A stretch of 64,000 nt of DNA, taken from NCBI RefSeq assembly GCF_018069625.1, contig NZ_CP072941.1, forward strand, positions 8,370,001 to 8,434,000. Direction: 5' to 3'. The translations under genes were made by a program, and so were the position numbers. The notes beneath the pieces were generated by a model. It was not told the origin of the DNA. It saw nothing but the letters and a program-made list of their open reading frames with translations, and did no database searches. The first letter of the stretch is position 1. Every line of letters starts with the position of its first letter. Positions 7,671 through 14,992 of the stretch are shown here, piece after piece. The stretch comes from Streptomyces yatensis. GTDB lineage: Bacteria > Actinomycetota > Actinomycetes > Streptomycetales > Streptomycetaceae.

Positions 7671-9145
7671 TCGGCGAGGTGGCCCGTCACTCGGGCGTGA
7701 GCGCCCGGATGCTCCGGCACTACGACGCCCTCGGGCTGGTACGCCCGACCGGCCGCACCGTCGGCGGCTACCGCGAGTACTCCGCCGAGGACGTCCGCAG
7801 AATCTTCCACGTGGAGAGCCTGCGGTCCCTCGGGCTCTCGCTCAAACAGATCGGGCGCGCGCTGGACGACCCGGCCTTCACCCCGGCCGCCCTGGTCAGC
7901 GACCTCATTCAATGGACGGAAGACCGCCTGGCGCGGGAAGCGGAGCTGCTCGACCGGCTCCGCGCGATCGACGCGTCGGCGCCCACCGGCTGGCAGGACG
8001 TCCTGCGCATCGTCGAACTCATGCAGGGGCTCAACTCGACCAGCGCCGCGCGCAGGCAGCAGGCGATCCTGGCCCGGCCGGGGGATGTGCCGGTGCCCGC
8101 CGAACTGCTGGCCGGGGCGGTCCTGGCCGAATCCGACCCCAATGTCGCGGGCGCCCTGCGCTGGGCGCTCGCCCGATCGGGCGGCGACGGCGTGGCGACG
8201 CTGGCCGCTGGTGTGCACGCGGAGGACGTCGACATCCGGCGGCGCGCGGTACTGGCGATCGCCGGACTGCCCGAGACCCCGGGCGCGACCGCGGTGCTCG
8301 TGGACGCCCTCGGGGACCCGGACCCGAGGGTGCGCAGACAGGCCGCTCTGGCGTTGGGCAGACGTGGCGTGACCGCGGCCGTGCCGACCCTCGTCGCCAT
8401 GGTGGTCGAGGGCTCCAACGACGTCGACGCGGCGGAGGTCCTGGGAGCGCTGTCCCAGGACCCCGGGTGCGCGGACCGGATCACGACCGCGCTGGCCGAC
8501 GAACTCGCCGCCCCCACCGCCGACTCCGCGACACGGATCCGCCTGGCCCAGGCGCTGGTCGAGCTGTCGGGAACCACCGTGCGGGAGGTCCTGCGCCAAC
8601 TGACCCACGACGACGACCGCGCTGTCGCCCTCGTCGCCTCGTCCTTCGTCGGGCTTCTCGAGGAGCGGAGGCGGGGCTGTCACAAACAGGGAGGCCATCT
8701 TGTCCTTTCTATGGACAGTCCCTGTTTGGAGGAACCCATGAGTGCTGAGCACGCACACCTGCCACATGGCGTTGAGGTGATCATGACCCTGCCGGAGGCG
8801 TCGGACCGGATCCCGGCCGGCGCCGAGGCCAGGACCGTTCGGGTCACCCTGGCGCCCGGTGATCCTGGCGCGCCGCCGCACCGGCACCCCGGACCGCTGT
8901 ATGGCTATGTGACCGAGGGCGAGATCCTCTTCGAGCTGGAAGGGGAGGCGCCGAGGGTGCTCAAGGCCGGTGACGCCGTGTTCGAGCCCGGCGGGGACGT
9001 GATCCACTACCAGGGCGCCAACAACCTTCCGGACGCGCAGTCGCAGCTGGTGGTGACCATGTTCGCGCCTCCCGGTACCCCGGTCCTTACCGCGGTCAGC
9101 CCGGAGGAGCTGGCCGAACGACGGCACCTGCGGGTGGGCAACTGA
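7664..9145 (+). CDS. MerR family regulator with HEAT repeats, open frame continues into a cupin
   Basis: A MerR-type regulator. The winged helix-turn-helix starts LIGEVARHSGVSARMLRHYD and continues GYREYSAEDVRRIF. It is followed by a coiled-coil stretch and then HEAT-like repeats to about residue 345. TTG 7664 is the apparent start and overlaps the stop of the HEAT gene (TGA 7668-7670). There is no stop codon between the regulator and the downstream cupin: the frame stays open to 9145, giving 493 residues. The join (about 8670-8737) looks like an intergenic region, with its own ribosome binding site and palindromes. Either the regulator lost its stop codon or a real fusion has formed. The effector is unknown. 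Confidence 0.75.
   Translation: MLIGEVARHSGVSARMLRHYDALGLVRPTGRTVGGYREYSAEDVRRIFHVESLRSLGLSLKQIGRALDDPAFTPAALVSDLIQWTEDRLAREAELLDRLRAIDASAPTGWQDVLRIVELMQGLNSTSAARRQQAILARPGDVPVPAELLAGAVLAESDPNVAGALRWALARSGGDGVATLAAGVHAEDVDIRRRAVLAIAGLPETPGATAVLVDALGDPDPRVRRQAALALGRRGVTAAVPTLVAMVVEGSNDVDAAEVLGALSQDPGCADRITTALADELAAPTADSATRIRLAQALVELSGTTVREVLRQLTHDDDRAVALVASSFVGLLEERRRGCHKQGGHLVLSMDSPCLEEPMSAEHAHLPHGVEVIMTLPEASDRIPAGAEARTVRVTLAPGDPGAPPHRHPGPLYGYVTEGEILFELEGEAPRVLKAGDAVFEPGGDVIHYQGANNLPDAQSQLVVTMFAPPGTPVLTAVSPEELAERRHLRVGN
8683..8728. promoter_or_regulatory. nested palindromes upstream of the cupin
   Basis: A perfect 10-bp inverted repeat, CAAACAGGGA (8683-8692) and TCCCTGTTTG (8719-8728), encloses a second inverted repeat TGTCC/GGACA at 8701-8715. 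The right arm abuts GGAGGA, the cupin ribosome binding site. This could be an operator or an RNA hairpin that masks the site. Confidence 0.6.
8738..9145 (+). CDS. cupin domain-containing protein
   Basis: A 135-residue single-domain cupin. ATG 8738 follows GGAGGAACCC with ideal spacing, so it can be translated independently although the MerR frame reads into it without a stop. The first cupin motif is PPHRHPGPLYGYVTEGEILFEL, with two histidines and a glutamate as probable metal ligands. The second is EPGGDVIHYQGANN, with the further histidine. Small cupins of this kind act as metal-dependent isomerases, dioxygenases or ligand sensors; which applies here cannot be told. The stop codon lies in the first unit of a 17-bp tandem repeat. 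The protein may be under control of the adjacent MerR regulator. Confidence 0.8.
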   Translation: MSAEHAHLPHGVEVIMTLPEASDRIPAGAEARTVRVTLAPGDPGAPPHRHPGPLYGYVTEGEILFELEGEAPRVLKAGDAVFEPGGDVIHYQGANNLPDAQSQLVVTMFAPPGTPVLTAVSPEELAERRHLRVGN

Positions 9146-9201
9146 ACAGCGTGGCCAACTGAAAAGCGTGGCTGACTGAATAGCGTGGCCAACTGAACAT
9201 C
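9134..9201. repeat. 17-bp tandem repeat, four copies, starting at the cupin stop
   Basis: GTGGCCAACTGAACAGC-like units lie at 9134-9150, 9151-9167, 9168-9184 and 9185-9201 with one to three differences each. The first unit contains the cupin stop codon TGA, and each later unit repeats that TGA. Confidence 0.9.
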
Positions 9202-9305
9202 TCAGTTGCCCGTGTGCGGGGGTAGCCGGACCACCTAGCCCTGACCCGGCTACCCCACACAGATTGCCCTGGGCCGCAGTCGCGGACACCCGGCAGTATT
9301 ACGTC

Positions 9306-10757
9306 CTACTCCGGTGCCTGGAAGCCACCGATCTTCCGCTCGAGCAGCTCGGCCAGCCGCAGCGGGGTGCGGTCCTCGAACATCGGGCCGATGAGCTGCA
9401 CTCCCACCGGCAGACCCTCGGGGGACCGGCCCGCCGGTATGGCGGTGGCGGGCAGGCCGGGCATGGTGGGCAGACCGGCCCAGACGAGCTGGTCGAGGTA
9501 CGGGTACGCGACACCGTCGATGTCGATCCGGCGTTCCAGCCGATCGGGGTTGTGGTCGTGCGGGAACGCGGGAGTGGGCGTGATGGGACACACCACGGCG
9601 TCGAACTCGGCGAAGAGCTGCCGCCAGCCATGGCGGTGGCGCTCGCGACGGTCGTTCGCCGCGATCCAGTCGCGGTGGCTGAACACCATGCCGCGCAGCC
9701 GCGCCGCATCGAGACTCTGGTCGTCCGCGCTCAGCGCGGCGGCGCCGGCCCGCAGCTCCTCGTACGCTTCGAGGGGGAAACGCGCGACCAGGCTCGAGAA
9801 CAGCAACTGTGCGTAGAGCTTGGCGGCTTCGGTCAGATCGGGCAGCAGCGGACTGTGCCGTTCGACGCGGGCGCCGTCGTCGGCGAGCGCGTCGGCCACC
9901 CGGTTCAGGCCCGCTCGTACGGCGGACCCGGTCGGAATGAGCGGATGCTCGTCGAGGACCAGGACCCGGAAGTCGCGGAGCCGCTCATGGCGCGCGGGCG
10001 GCAGCGTCACGGTGTGCGCCACACCCAGCGTCAGCGGGTCCGGCCCGGCCATCACGTCGAGCAGGAGCGCGAGGTCGCGGGCCGTGCGTGCCATCGGACC
10101 GACGACGGCGAGGTCGGAGTCGGTCGGCAAGGCCGGTGCGGGCGGCGGGACCATGCCGCGGCCGGCCGCGAGCCCGAGGGTCGGCTTATGTGCGTAGACA
10201 CCGCAGAAATGCGCGGGGGTGCGCAAGGAACCGCCGATGTCGGAGCCGATGGACAGCGCGCCGAATCCGCACGCCAGGGCCGCCGCCGATCCGCCGGAGG
10301 ACCCACCCGGGGTACGACCGTGATCCCACGGGTTATTGGTGGTGCCGTAAATCTCGTTGAAGCTCTGCACATCCTGCAGCCCCAACGGCACATTGGTCTT
10401 GCCGAGCACCACCGCGCCCGCGTCCTTGAGCCGCGACACCTGCACCGCGTCCTCGGCGGGCATGAAGTTCCGATGTGGTGGCATGCCCCAGGTCGTGGGC
10501 AGCCCGGCGATGTTGTAGGACTCCTTGACCGTCACCGGAATGCCGAGCAGCGGCCGGTCCTCACCACGGGCACGCGCCTCGTCGGCACCGCGCGCGGCGG
10601 CCCGTGCCCGGTCGAAGTCCGGCACACAGATCGCGTTGATCGCCTTGTCGTCCCGCTCAATACGGGCGATCGCCTGATCGGTCAGTTCCGCCGAGGTCAC
10701 TTCACCGGCACGCAAAGCGGCCACGAGGTTTTCGGCCGTCTGAAAATTCCACTCCAT
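9306..10757 (-). CDS. amidase (amidase signature family)
   Basis: A 483-residue amidase-signature hydrolase, probably cytoplasmic. The catalytic Ser-cisSer-Lys triad is visible: Lys78 in IPVTVKES, the cis-serine in GGSSGGSAA (Ser153/154) and the nucleophile Ser177 in SDIGGSLRTPA. ATG 10757 (MEWNFQTAENL) matches the normal family start; the longer open frame to 10877 is not conserved. Substrate could be an aliphatic or aryl amide. Its neighbours give no pathway context. The upstream region 10758-10989 is shared with the divergent GerW-type gene and holds less GC-rich promoter-like sequence. Confidence 0.9.
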   Translation of the reverse strand: MEWNFQTAENLVAALRAGEVTSAELTDQAIARIERDDKAINAICVPDFDRARAAARGADEARARGEDRPLLGIPVTVKESYNIAGLPTTWGMPPHRNFMPAEDAVQVSRLKDAGAVVLGKTNVPLGLQDVQSFNEIYGTTNNPWDHGRTPGGSSGGSAAALACGFGALSIGSDIGGSLRTPAHFCGVYAHKPTLGLAAGRGMVPPPAPALPTDSDLAVVGPMARTARDLALLLDVMAGPDPLTLGVAHTVTLPPARHERLRDFRVLVLDEHPLIPTGSAVRAGLNRVADALADDGARVERHSPLLPDLTEAAKLYAQLLFSSLVARFPLEAYEELRAGAAALSADDQSLDAARLRGMVFSHRDWIAANDRRERHRHGWRQLFAEFDAVVCPITPTPAFPHDHNPDRLERRIDIDGVAYPYLDQLVWAGLPTMPGLPATAIPAGRSPEGLPVGVQLIGPMFEDRTPLRLAELLERKIGGFQAPE

Positions 10758-10989
10758 AAATCCGACCGTATCGGCCTGGGGAACAGGCCACGAAATACCG
10801 ATCGGCGCAACGGAATGGACGTCTCCATACGCATCAAGTTCCGCTCCGCCATAGACCATTCGCCCGCCCGGCGCCAATGTCTCGTTCTCTTGTCATGACT
10901 CAACACAGCCGTCCCACCACACCGACTAAGCTCATCGCGCGGGCGCGCGAAGGACGACGACTCGGCAGCACCGCCCCAGGAGGCACCCG

Positions 10990-11424
10990 ATGACCGCTCC
11001 GGACGACAGAGCCCGGCCCGTCCCGCCGGCGCGCATGACCGCCGACCAAGCCTCCGCCACCCTGCTGGAGCGTCTCGCGGACGAACTCGGCAGCCTGACC
11101 TCGGGGAGGGTCGTTTACGGCGAGCCCGTCACCAACGGGGGCGTCACCGTCATTCCGGTCGCCGAGGTCAGTGTCGGCTTCGGCTTGGGCTTCGGCGGTG
11201 GTGCGGGATCCGAGGGCGATGCGGGCAAGACCGGCGGCGAAGGTGCGGGAGGTGGAGGAGTCCGGGCCCGGCCCCGCGGCTTCATCGAGATCAAGAACGG
11301 CACCGTCACCTACAAACCGTTCCGGAATCCCTGGCTGGATGCCGCCGTGCCGCTCGCCGCTCTCCTGGCAGGCACCGCTCTCCCAGGACTGACACGCCGC
11401 CTGGCCAAGCGTTGCCGGGGGTGA
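10990..11424 (+). CDS. GerW family sporulation protein
   Basis: A 144-residue protein of the GerW (YtfJ) family. Landmarks are LTSGRVVYGEPVTNGGVTVIPVAEVSVGFGLGFGGG, then a glycine-rich linker, then ARPRGFIEIKNGTVTYKP and a C-terminal hydrophobic stretch (AAVPLAALLAGTALPG). Family members in endospore formers are needed for germination. In mycelial actinomycetes the role is not defined but a link to spores is plausible. AGGAGG precedes the ATG at 10990 with seven bases spacing. The gene stands alone and converges on a decayed isomerase gene. Confidence 0.85.
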   Translation: MTAPDDRARPVPPARMTADQASATLLERLADELGSLTSGRVVYGEPVTNGGVTVIPVAEVSVGFGLGFGGGAGSEGDAGKTGGEGAGGGGVRARPRGFIEIKNGTVTYKPFRNPWLDAAVPLAALLAGTALPGLTRRLAKRCRG

Positions 11425-11611
11425 GGGCGGCTGGAACGCCCCTTTCGCCCAGGAGCTCGCCCACCGGGCGCCACAGCCGGACCAGGTGGCCGGTGGCGGC
11501 GAACTCCTTCGCCCGGACGGACTCGTCGGCGCGGCGGCGGCTGACCTCGGCGGGGTCGGTGCCCTCGGGCACGGTGGTGGTGAGCTCGACCAGGGACTCC
11601 TTCATGATCAT
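11425..11611 (-). pseudogene. truncated muconolactone delta-isomerase-like gene
   Basis: From 11605 leftward the minus strand encodes MKESLVELTTTVPEGTDP, then a helical stretch and ATGHLVRLWRPVGELLGERG. This is the N-terminal half of the muconolactone isomerase family (normally about 95 residues). After this point, next to the GerW stop codon, similarity ends and the C-terminal half is missing. It is therefore a remnant. Its upstream region still carries a copy of the operator seen in front of the neighbouring TetR gene, suggesting it was once the regulated target. Confidence 0.65.
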
Positions 11612-11693
11612 GTTCCGCTCCGCGAGTGAGGCAGGGGTCGCGGGGCGGTCGAGCTGAACCGTCTCGCGGGCGACCGGTCGGCCGAGGTTAGTG

Positions 11694-11706
11694 GACCGGT
11701 CGTCTA
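11694..11706 (-). promoter_or_regulatory. TetR operator copy facing the isomerase remnant
   Basis: Read on the minus strand this is TAGACGACCGGTC, differing at one position from TAGACGATCGGTC at 11791-11803 in front of the TetR start. A shared operator for both divergent genes is inferred. Confidence 0.55.
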
Positions 11707-11790
11707 GATATAGCCACCAGCATAAACCCACGGTGGCCAGGCCGACCCCGGGCGCCCGGCCGAGCGCCCGGAGGCCGCGGATCCTCGTTA

Positions 11791-11806
11791 TAGACGATCG
11801 GTCGTA
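11791..11806 (+). promoter_or_regulatory. TetR operator at the TetR promoter
   Basis: TAGACGATCGGTCGTA lies 12 bases before the TetR start codon and contains the imperfect palindrome ACGATCGGTCGT. Its position predicts autorepression. Confidence 0.6.
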
Positions 11807-11817
11807 CACTTGCCGCC

Positions 11818-12438
11818 ATGGGACGCACCAGTGATGCGAAGGAGAAGATCCTCAACGCCGCGCACTCGCTCATCGAACTGCGCGGTTACTCGGCGCTGGG
11901 TGTCGCCGAGATCTGCAAGGCGGCCGACGTCCCCAAGGGCAGCTTCTACTACTTCTTCGAGTCGAAGGAGGCTCTCGCCCTGGCCGTCCTCGACGAGCAC
12001 TGGCACGCGCAGCGCGACGACTGGGCCCGGGCCCTGGAGGACGACGCGGAGCCGCTCACGCGGCTGCGCCGGCTGTTCCAGCAGACCCAGGCCGGTCTGC
12101 GGGCGGGACAGCAGAGCTGTGGAACGGTCTCCGGGTGCATGTTCGGCAACCTCACCCTGGAGCTGAGCAATCAGACCGAGCCCATCCGCGCTCGCCTTCA
12201 GCAGATCTTCGACGCCCAGGTGGAGATGGTCGATACGGTCATCGCCGAAGCCCGGGAGCGCGGGGAGGCCACCGTCGGCGACACCCGTGACGCCGCCCGG
12301 TCGGTCGTCGCCCAGCTCGAGGGCCAGGTGCTGTTCGCCAAGCTCTACAACAACACCCAGCACCTCGAAGCCCTGTGGGAGAACTGCCTGGCGCTGCTTT
12401 CCGCACGCCCGACGGGCATGGCGGCCGTCAACTCCTGA
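11818..12438 (+). CDS. TetR family regulator, NemR-like cysteines
   Basis: A 206-residue TetR repressor. The N-terminal helix-turn-helix covers GYSALGVAEICKAADVPKGSFYYFF (about residues 23-47). The ligand domain carries QSCGTVSGCMFGNLTLE with Cys101 and Cys107. This resembles the region of NemR-type repressors in which a cysteine senses electrophiles or bleach, so oxidant or electrophile sensing is a reasonable inference. ATG 11818 has an operator just upstream. The divergent partner is now only a fragment, so the regulator may be orphaned or control distant genes. Confidence 0.88.
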   Translation: MGRTSDAKEKILNAAHSLIELRGYSALGVAEICKAADVPKGSFYYFFESKEALALAVLDEHWHAQRDDWARALEDDAEPLTRLRRLFQQTQAGLRAGQQSCGTVSGCMFGNLTLELSNQTEPIRARLQQIFDAQVEMVDTVIAEARERGEATVGDTRDAARSVVAQLEGQVLFAKLYNNTQHLEALWENCLALLSARPTGMAAVNS

Positions 12439-12608
12439 GCGGTCCGGGCGCGATCGGGTGCTGACTCGGTCGCGCCGACTCCGATGACCCATGGCCGGCG
12501 GCGCGGGTCACAACCTCCCCGGGCGGTACGGCCAGGGGTCGCCGCGGCCGGTGGCCGGCTGGCCCCGTGCGGCGTCCGCAGCGCGCAGGCCCGGGCGTCC
12601 CGCGGGCC

Positions 12609-13184
12609 TCAGCGGGGGATGAAGCGGTCGATCAGGAGGTCGAGGCGCTGGGGAACTTGGTCGGCGGGCATGCGTCCGGCACGGGTGAGCATGACCAGTC
12701 CGTGCAGCGCGGCCCAGAACGTCTCGACGAACAATCCCGGTGCGTCGGAGCCCGCGTGGTCCTGGAGCGGGTCGAGCAGGGCCTGGTACCCCTCGCGCAG
12801 GGGGGCGGGGGTGGCCTCGTCGGCGAAGGGCAGGCCGTTGTCGAGACTGAACATCGCGTCGTACAGGGCGTGGTTGCGCTCGGCGAAGTCGGTGTAGGCG
12901 TGGGCCAGCGCGGTCACCGCCTCCCGGTCGGCCGGCCCTTCCGGCACCGCGGCGCGCAACGCGGCCGTCAGCTCGGCGAATCCCTCCAGCGCGACCGCTC
13001 CCACGATCTCGTTCCGGCTGCGGAAGTGGCTGTAGAGCACGGGCTGGCTGTACTCGATCCGCTCGGCGAGCCGGCGTGTGGTGACCGCGTCCCAGCCGTG
13101 GGTCTCGGCGAGTTCGCGGGCCGTTGAGACGATCAGTTGGTGGCGGTGGGCCCGCTCGCGTGCCTTGCGTTCGTGTACCGACAT
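12609..13184 (-). CDS. TetR family regulator
   Basis: A 191-residue TetR repressor with the helix-turn-helix in GWDAVTTRRLAERIEYSQPVLYSHF (about residues 29-54) and a C-terminal ligand domain containing ETFWAALHGLVMLTRAGRM. It is divergent from the DUF1772-like membrane protein gene. A 13-bp palindrome occurs twice in the 104-base gap, once near each gene, so it very probably represses both itself and the neighbour. The ligand is unknown. Confidence 0.9.
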   Translation of the reverse strand: MSVHERKARERAHRHQLIVSTARELAETHGWDAVTTRRLAERIEYSQPVLYSHFRSRNEIVGAVALEGFAELTAALRAAVPEGPADREAVTALAHAYTDFAERNHALYDAMFSLDNGLPFADEATPAPLREGYQALLDPLQDHAGSDAPGLFVETFWAALHGLVMLTRAGRMPADQVPQRLDLLIDRFIPR

Positions 13185-13193
13185 GACCCGATC

Positions 13194-13257
13194 CTAGCAC
13201 CGCTAGACAATCGTGCGTCGGCAGGTCTATCGTCGCACCAGATTCTAGCGGTGCTAG
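13194..13257. promoter_or_regulatory. pair of 13-bp operators
   Basis: CTAGCACCGCTAG (13194-13206) and CTAGCGGTGCTAG (13245-13257) are exact reverse complements of each other, and each is itself a near-palindrome. They sit one near each divergent start. Binding by the TetR protein next door is inferred. Confidence 0.8.
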
Positions 13258-13288
13258 GAATGAGTGCTGGGAAAACCTTGGAGGGGAC

Positions 13289-13744
13289 ATGCGGGACGTA
13301 CTGGCAGTGGTCACCGTCGTCGTGGTCGGGGTGATGGTGGGCGTGGAGTTCGCGGTGGCGGCGTTCGTCAACCCGATCCTCGACCGGCTCCCGAACGACG
13401 GCGGACTCGACGCCCGCGGCGACGGCGCGCGCGTCCTGGGCAGGGTCATGCCGTTCTGGTACATCGGCTCGGTCGTCCTCGGCGCGATATGGGCCGCGGT
13501 GACGTGGGGCGACGCGGGCGCGTCGTTCGTCACCGCGGGCACGCTCCTGCTCGTGCTGAGCGTGGTGATGTCGATCCTCCTGCTGGTGCCGATCAATTCG
13601 CGGGTCGCGAGCTGGTCGCGCGAGGGCGTGCCCGCGGACTGGAAGCAGCAGGTGGGCCGGTGGGACCGGTTTCACTACGTGCGGGTGGGCGTGATCGTGC
13701 TCGCCTTCACGCTGCTCGCCGTCGCCCTCGTCCGGGCCGGATGA
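13289..13744 (+). CDS. DUF1772 (anthrone oxygenase-like) membrane protein
   Basis: A 151-residue membrane protein with about four transmembrane segments: residues 4-28, 55-75, 78-100 and 130-150. The family pattern is a short first loop after FVNPIL, a central polar stretch, then NSRVASW and a late W-D-R-FHYVR segment. DUF1772 includes fungal anthrone oxygenases, but most bacterial members are uncharacterised. A GGAGGG ribosome binding site precedes the ATG. It is controlled, by inference, by the divergent TetR protein. A detoxification or oxidation role is possible but not shown. Confidence 0.8.
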   Translation: MRDVLAVVTVVVVGVMVGVEFAVAAFVNPILDRLPNDGGLDARGDGARVLGRVMPFWYIGSVVLGAIWAAVTWGDAGASFVTAGTLLLVLSVVMSILLLVPINSRVASWSREGVPADWKQQVGRWDRFHYVRVGVIVLAFTLLAVALVRAG

Positions 13745-13757
13745 CCGAGGTGCTCTC

Positions 13758-14519
13758 TCAGGTCCGGAGGTAGGACGCGCCGTTGAGGTCGAGCACGGCT
13801 CCGGAGGACCACGCGGCCTCCGGTGAGGCCAGGTACAGCACGGCGGCGGCGACCTCCTCGGGCGTCCCGACCCGCCCGAACGGGCTCTGGCCCCGTAGCT
13901 CGTCCCCGGCGGGACCGGTCATCTTGGGGGCCTGCCGTTCGGTCGCGACGAACCCGGGGGCCACGGACGCCACCGCGATCCCGTGCGGCGCCAGCGTGAC
14001 GGCCATCGACTGCCCGAACGCGTGCAGCGCGGCCTTGCTCGCGCCGTACGCGGGGAAGTCCGGCTCGCCCCGGAAGGCGCCGCGGGAACCGATGTTGACG
14101 ATGCTTCCGGTGGCGCCGCGGTCGATGAGATGCCGGGCGACGCAATAGGTCATGTTCGCCGCACCCAGTAGATTGACGTCGATCATGCGGTGCCAGATCC
14201 GCTGCCAGTCCGGGTAGGACACGTCGGCCACGGAGTGCCGGTTCTCGGCGGACGGCGCGATGGCCGCGTTGTTGACCAGCACATCGACCCCGCCCAGCGT
14301 CCGCACGGCCTGCTCGACGATGTCCCGCGCCGCTTGTGGCTCACCGAGATCGCCGCCGAGCAGACCATGGCCGGAGCCGGGCAAGCCTCGCAGAGTGTCC
14401 TCGGCATCCGCGAGGCCGGTCGCGTAGTGCACCCCCACGCGGTCGCCGCGCTCGGCGAAGGCGTGGGCCACGGCCCGGCCGATGCCCCGCGACGCCCCTG
14501 TGACCAGCACCCGCCTCAT
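13758..14519 (-). CDS. SDR family oxidoreductase
   Basis: A 253-residue short-chain dehydrogenase/reductase. The Rossmann motif is TGASRGIGRAVA, followed by VLVNNAA, a catalytic serine in IVNIGSRGAF, and Y-x-x-x-K in YGASKAALHAF. The C-terminal LDLNGASYLRT is typical of this family. Its ATG overlaps the stop of the upstream glyoxalase-like gene in an ATGA arrangement, so the two are co-translated. The divergent GntR gene is the likely regulator. The substrate is unknown. Confidence 0.9.
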   Translation of the reverse strand: MRRVLVTGASRGIGRAVAHAFAERGDRVGVHYATGLADAEDTLRGLPGSGHGLLGGDLGEPQAARDIVEQAVRTLGGVDVLVNNAAIAPSAENRHSVADVSYPDWQRIWHRMIDVNLLGAANMTYCVARHLIDRGATGSIVNIGSRGAFRGEPDFPAYGASKAALHAFGQSMAVTLAPHGIAVASVAPGFVATERQAPKMTGPAGDELRGQSPFGRVGTPEEVAAAVLYLASPEAAWSSGAVLDLNGASYLRT

Positions 14520-14938
14520 CGCGCGAACACCTTCGACTCGTCACGGAACGCCTTGAACTCCAGCGCGTTGCCCGCCGGATCGTGGAGGAACATCGTCCAC
14601 TGCTCCGCCGGCTCGTCCCGGAAGCGCAGGCAGGGCTCGATGACGAAGTCGGTGCCCGCCGCGCGGAGCCGGTCGGCGAGCGCGTGGAAGTCCTCCGTCG
14701 ACAGCAGCAGCCCGAAGTGCGGAATCGGCACCGCCTGCCCGTCGACCGAACTGGACCCGGTGGACACGGGGCCACCGGGGACAACATGGGTCACCAGTTG
14801 ATGGCCGTGCAGGTCCCAATCGACCCAGTGGCCGGTGGAACGCCCCTCGGCAAGCCCCAGGACGCCACCGTAGAACCGGCGCGCGGCATCCAGATCATCC
14901 ACGGGTATGGCCAGATGCACGGCAGGACGCACAGACAT
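14516..14938 (-). CDS. VOC family protein (glyoxalase-like)
   Basis: A 140-residue vicinal-oxygen-chelate protein with two beta-alpha-beta-beta-beta units. The first starts AVHLAIPVDDLDAARRFYGGVLG with the first metal-ligand candidate H; the second starts PHFGLLLSTEDFHALADRL and ends FLHDPAGNALEFKAF with the terminal glutamate. It heads a two-gene operon with the SDR gene (ATGA overlap). A dioxygenase, lyase or isomerase role is possible. The upstream 55 bases are shared with the divergent GntR regulator. Confidence 0.88.
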   Translation of the reverse strand: MSVRPAVHLAIPVDDLDAARRFYGGVLGLAEGRSTGHWVDWDLHGHQLVTHVVPGGPVSTGSSSVDGQAVPIPHFGLLLSTEDFHALADRLRAAGTDFVIEPCLRFRDEPAEQWTMFLHDPAGNALEFKAFRDESKVFAR

Positions 14939-14992
14939 GGAGCGGCTCCCTCGGCTCGGATGGCTTCAGACCTTGCAGCACCGCAGATCCCC

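Noticed and set aside
12508..13596. Minus-strand frame of 362 residues overlapping the TetR gene
   Set aside because: Pro/Arg-rich shadow; the TetR frame has a complete helix-turn-helix and operator context.
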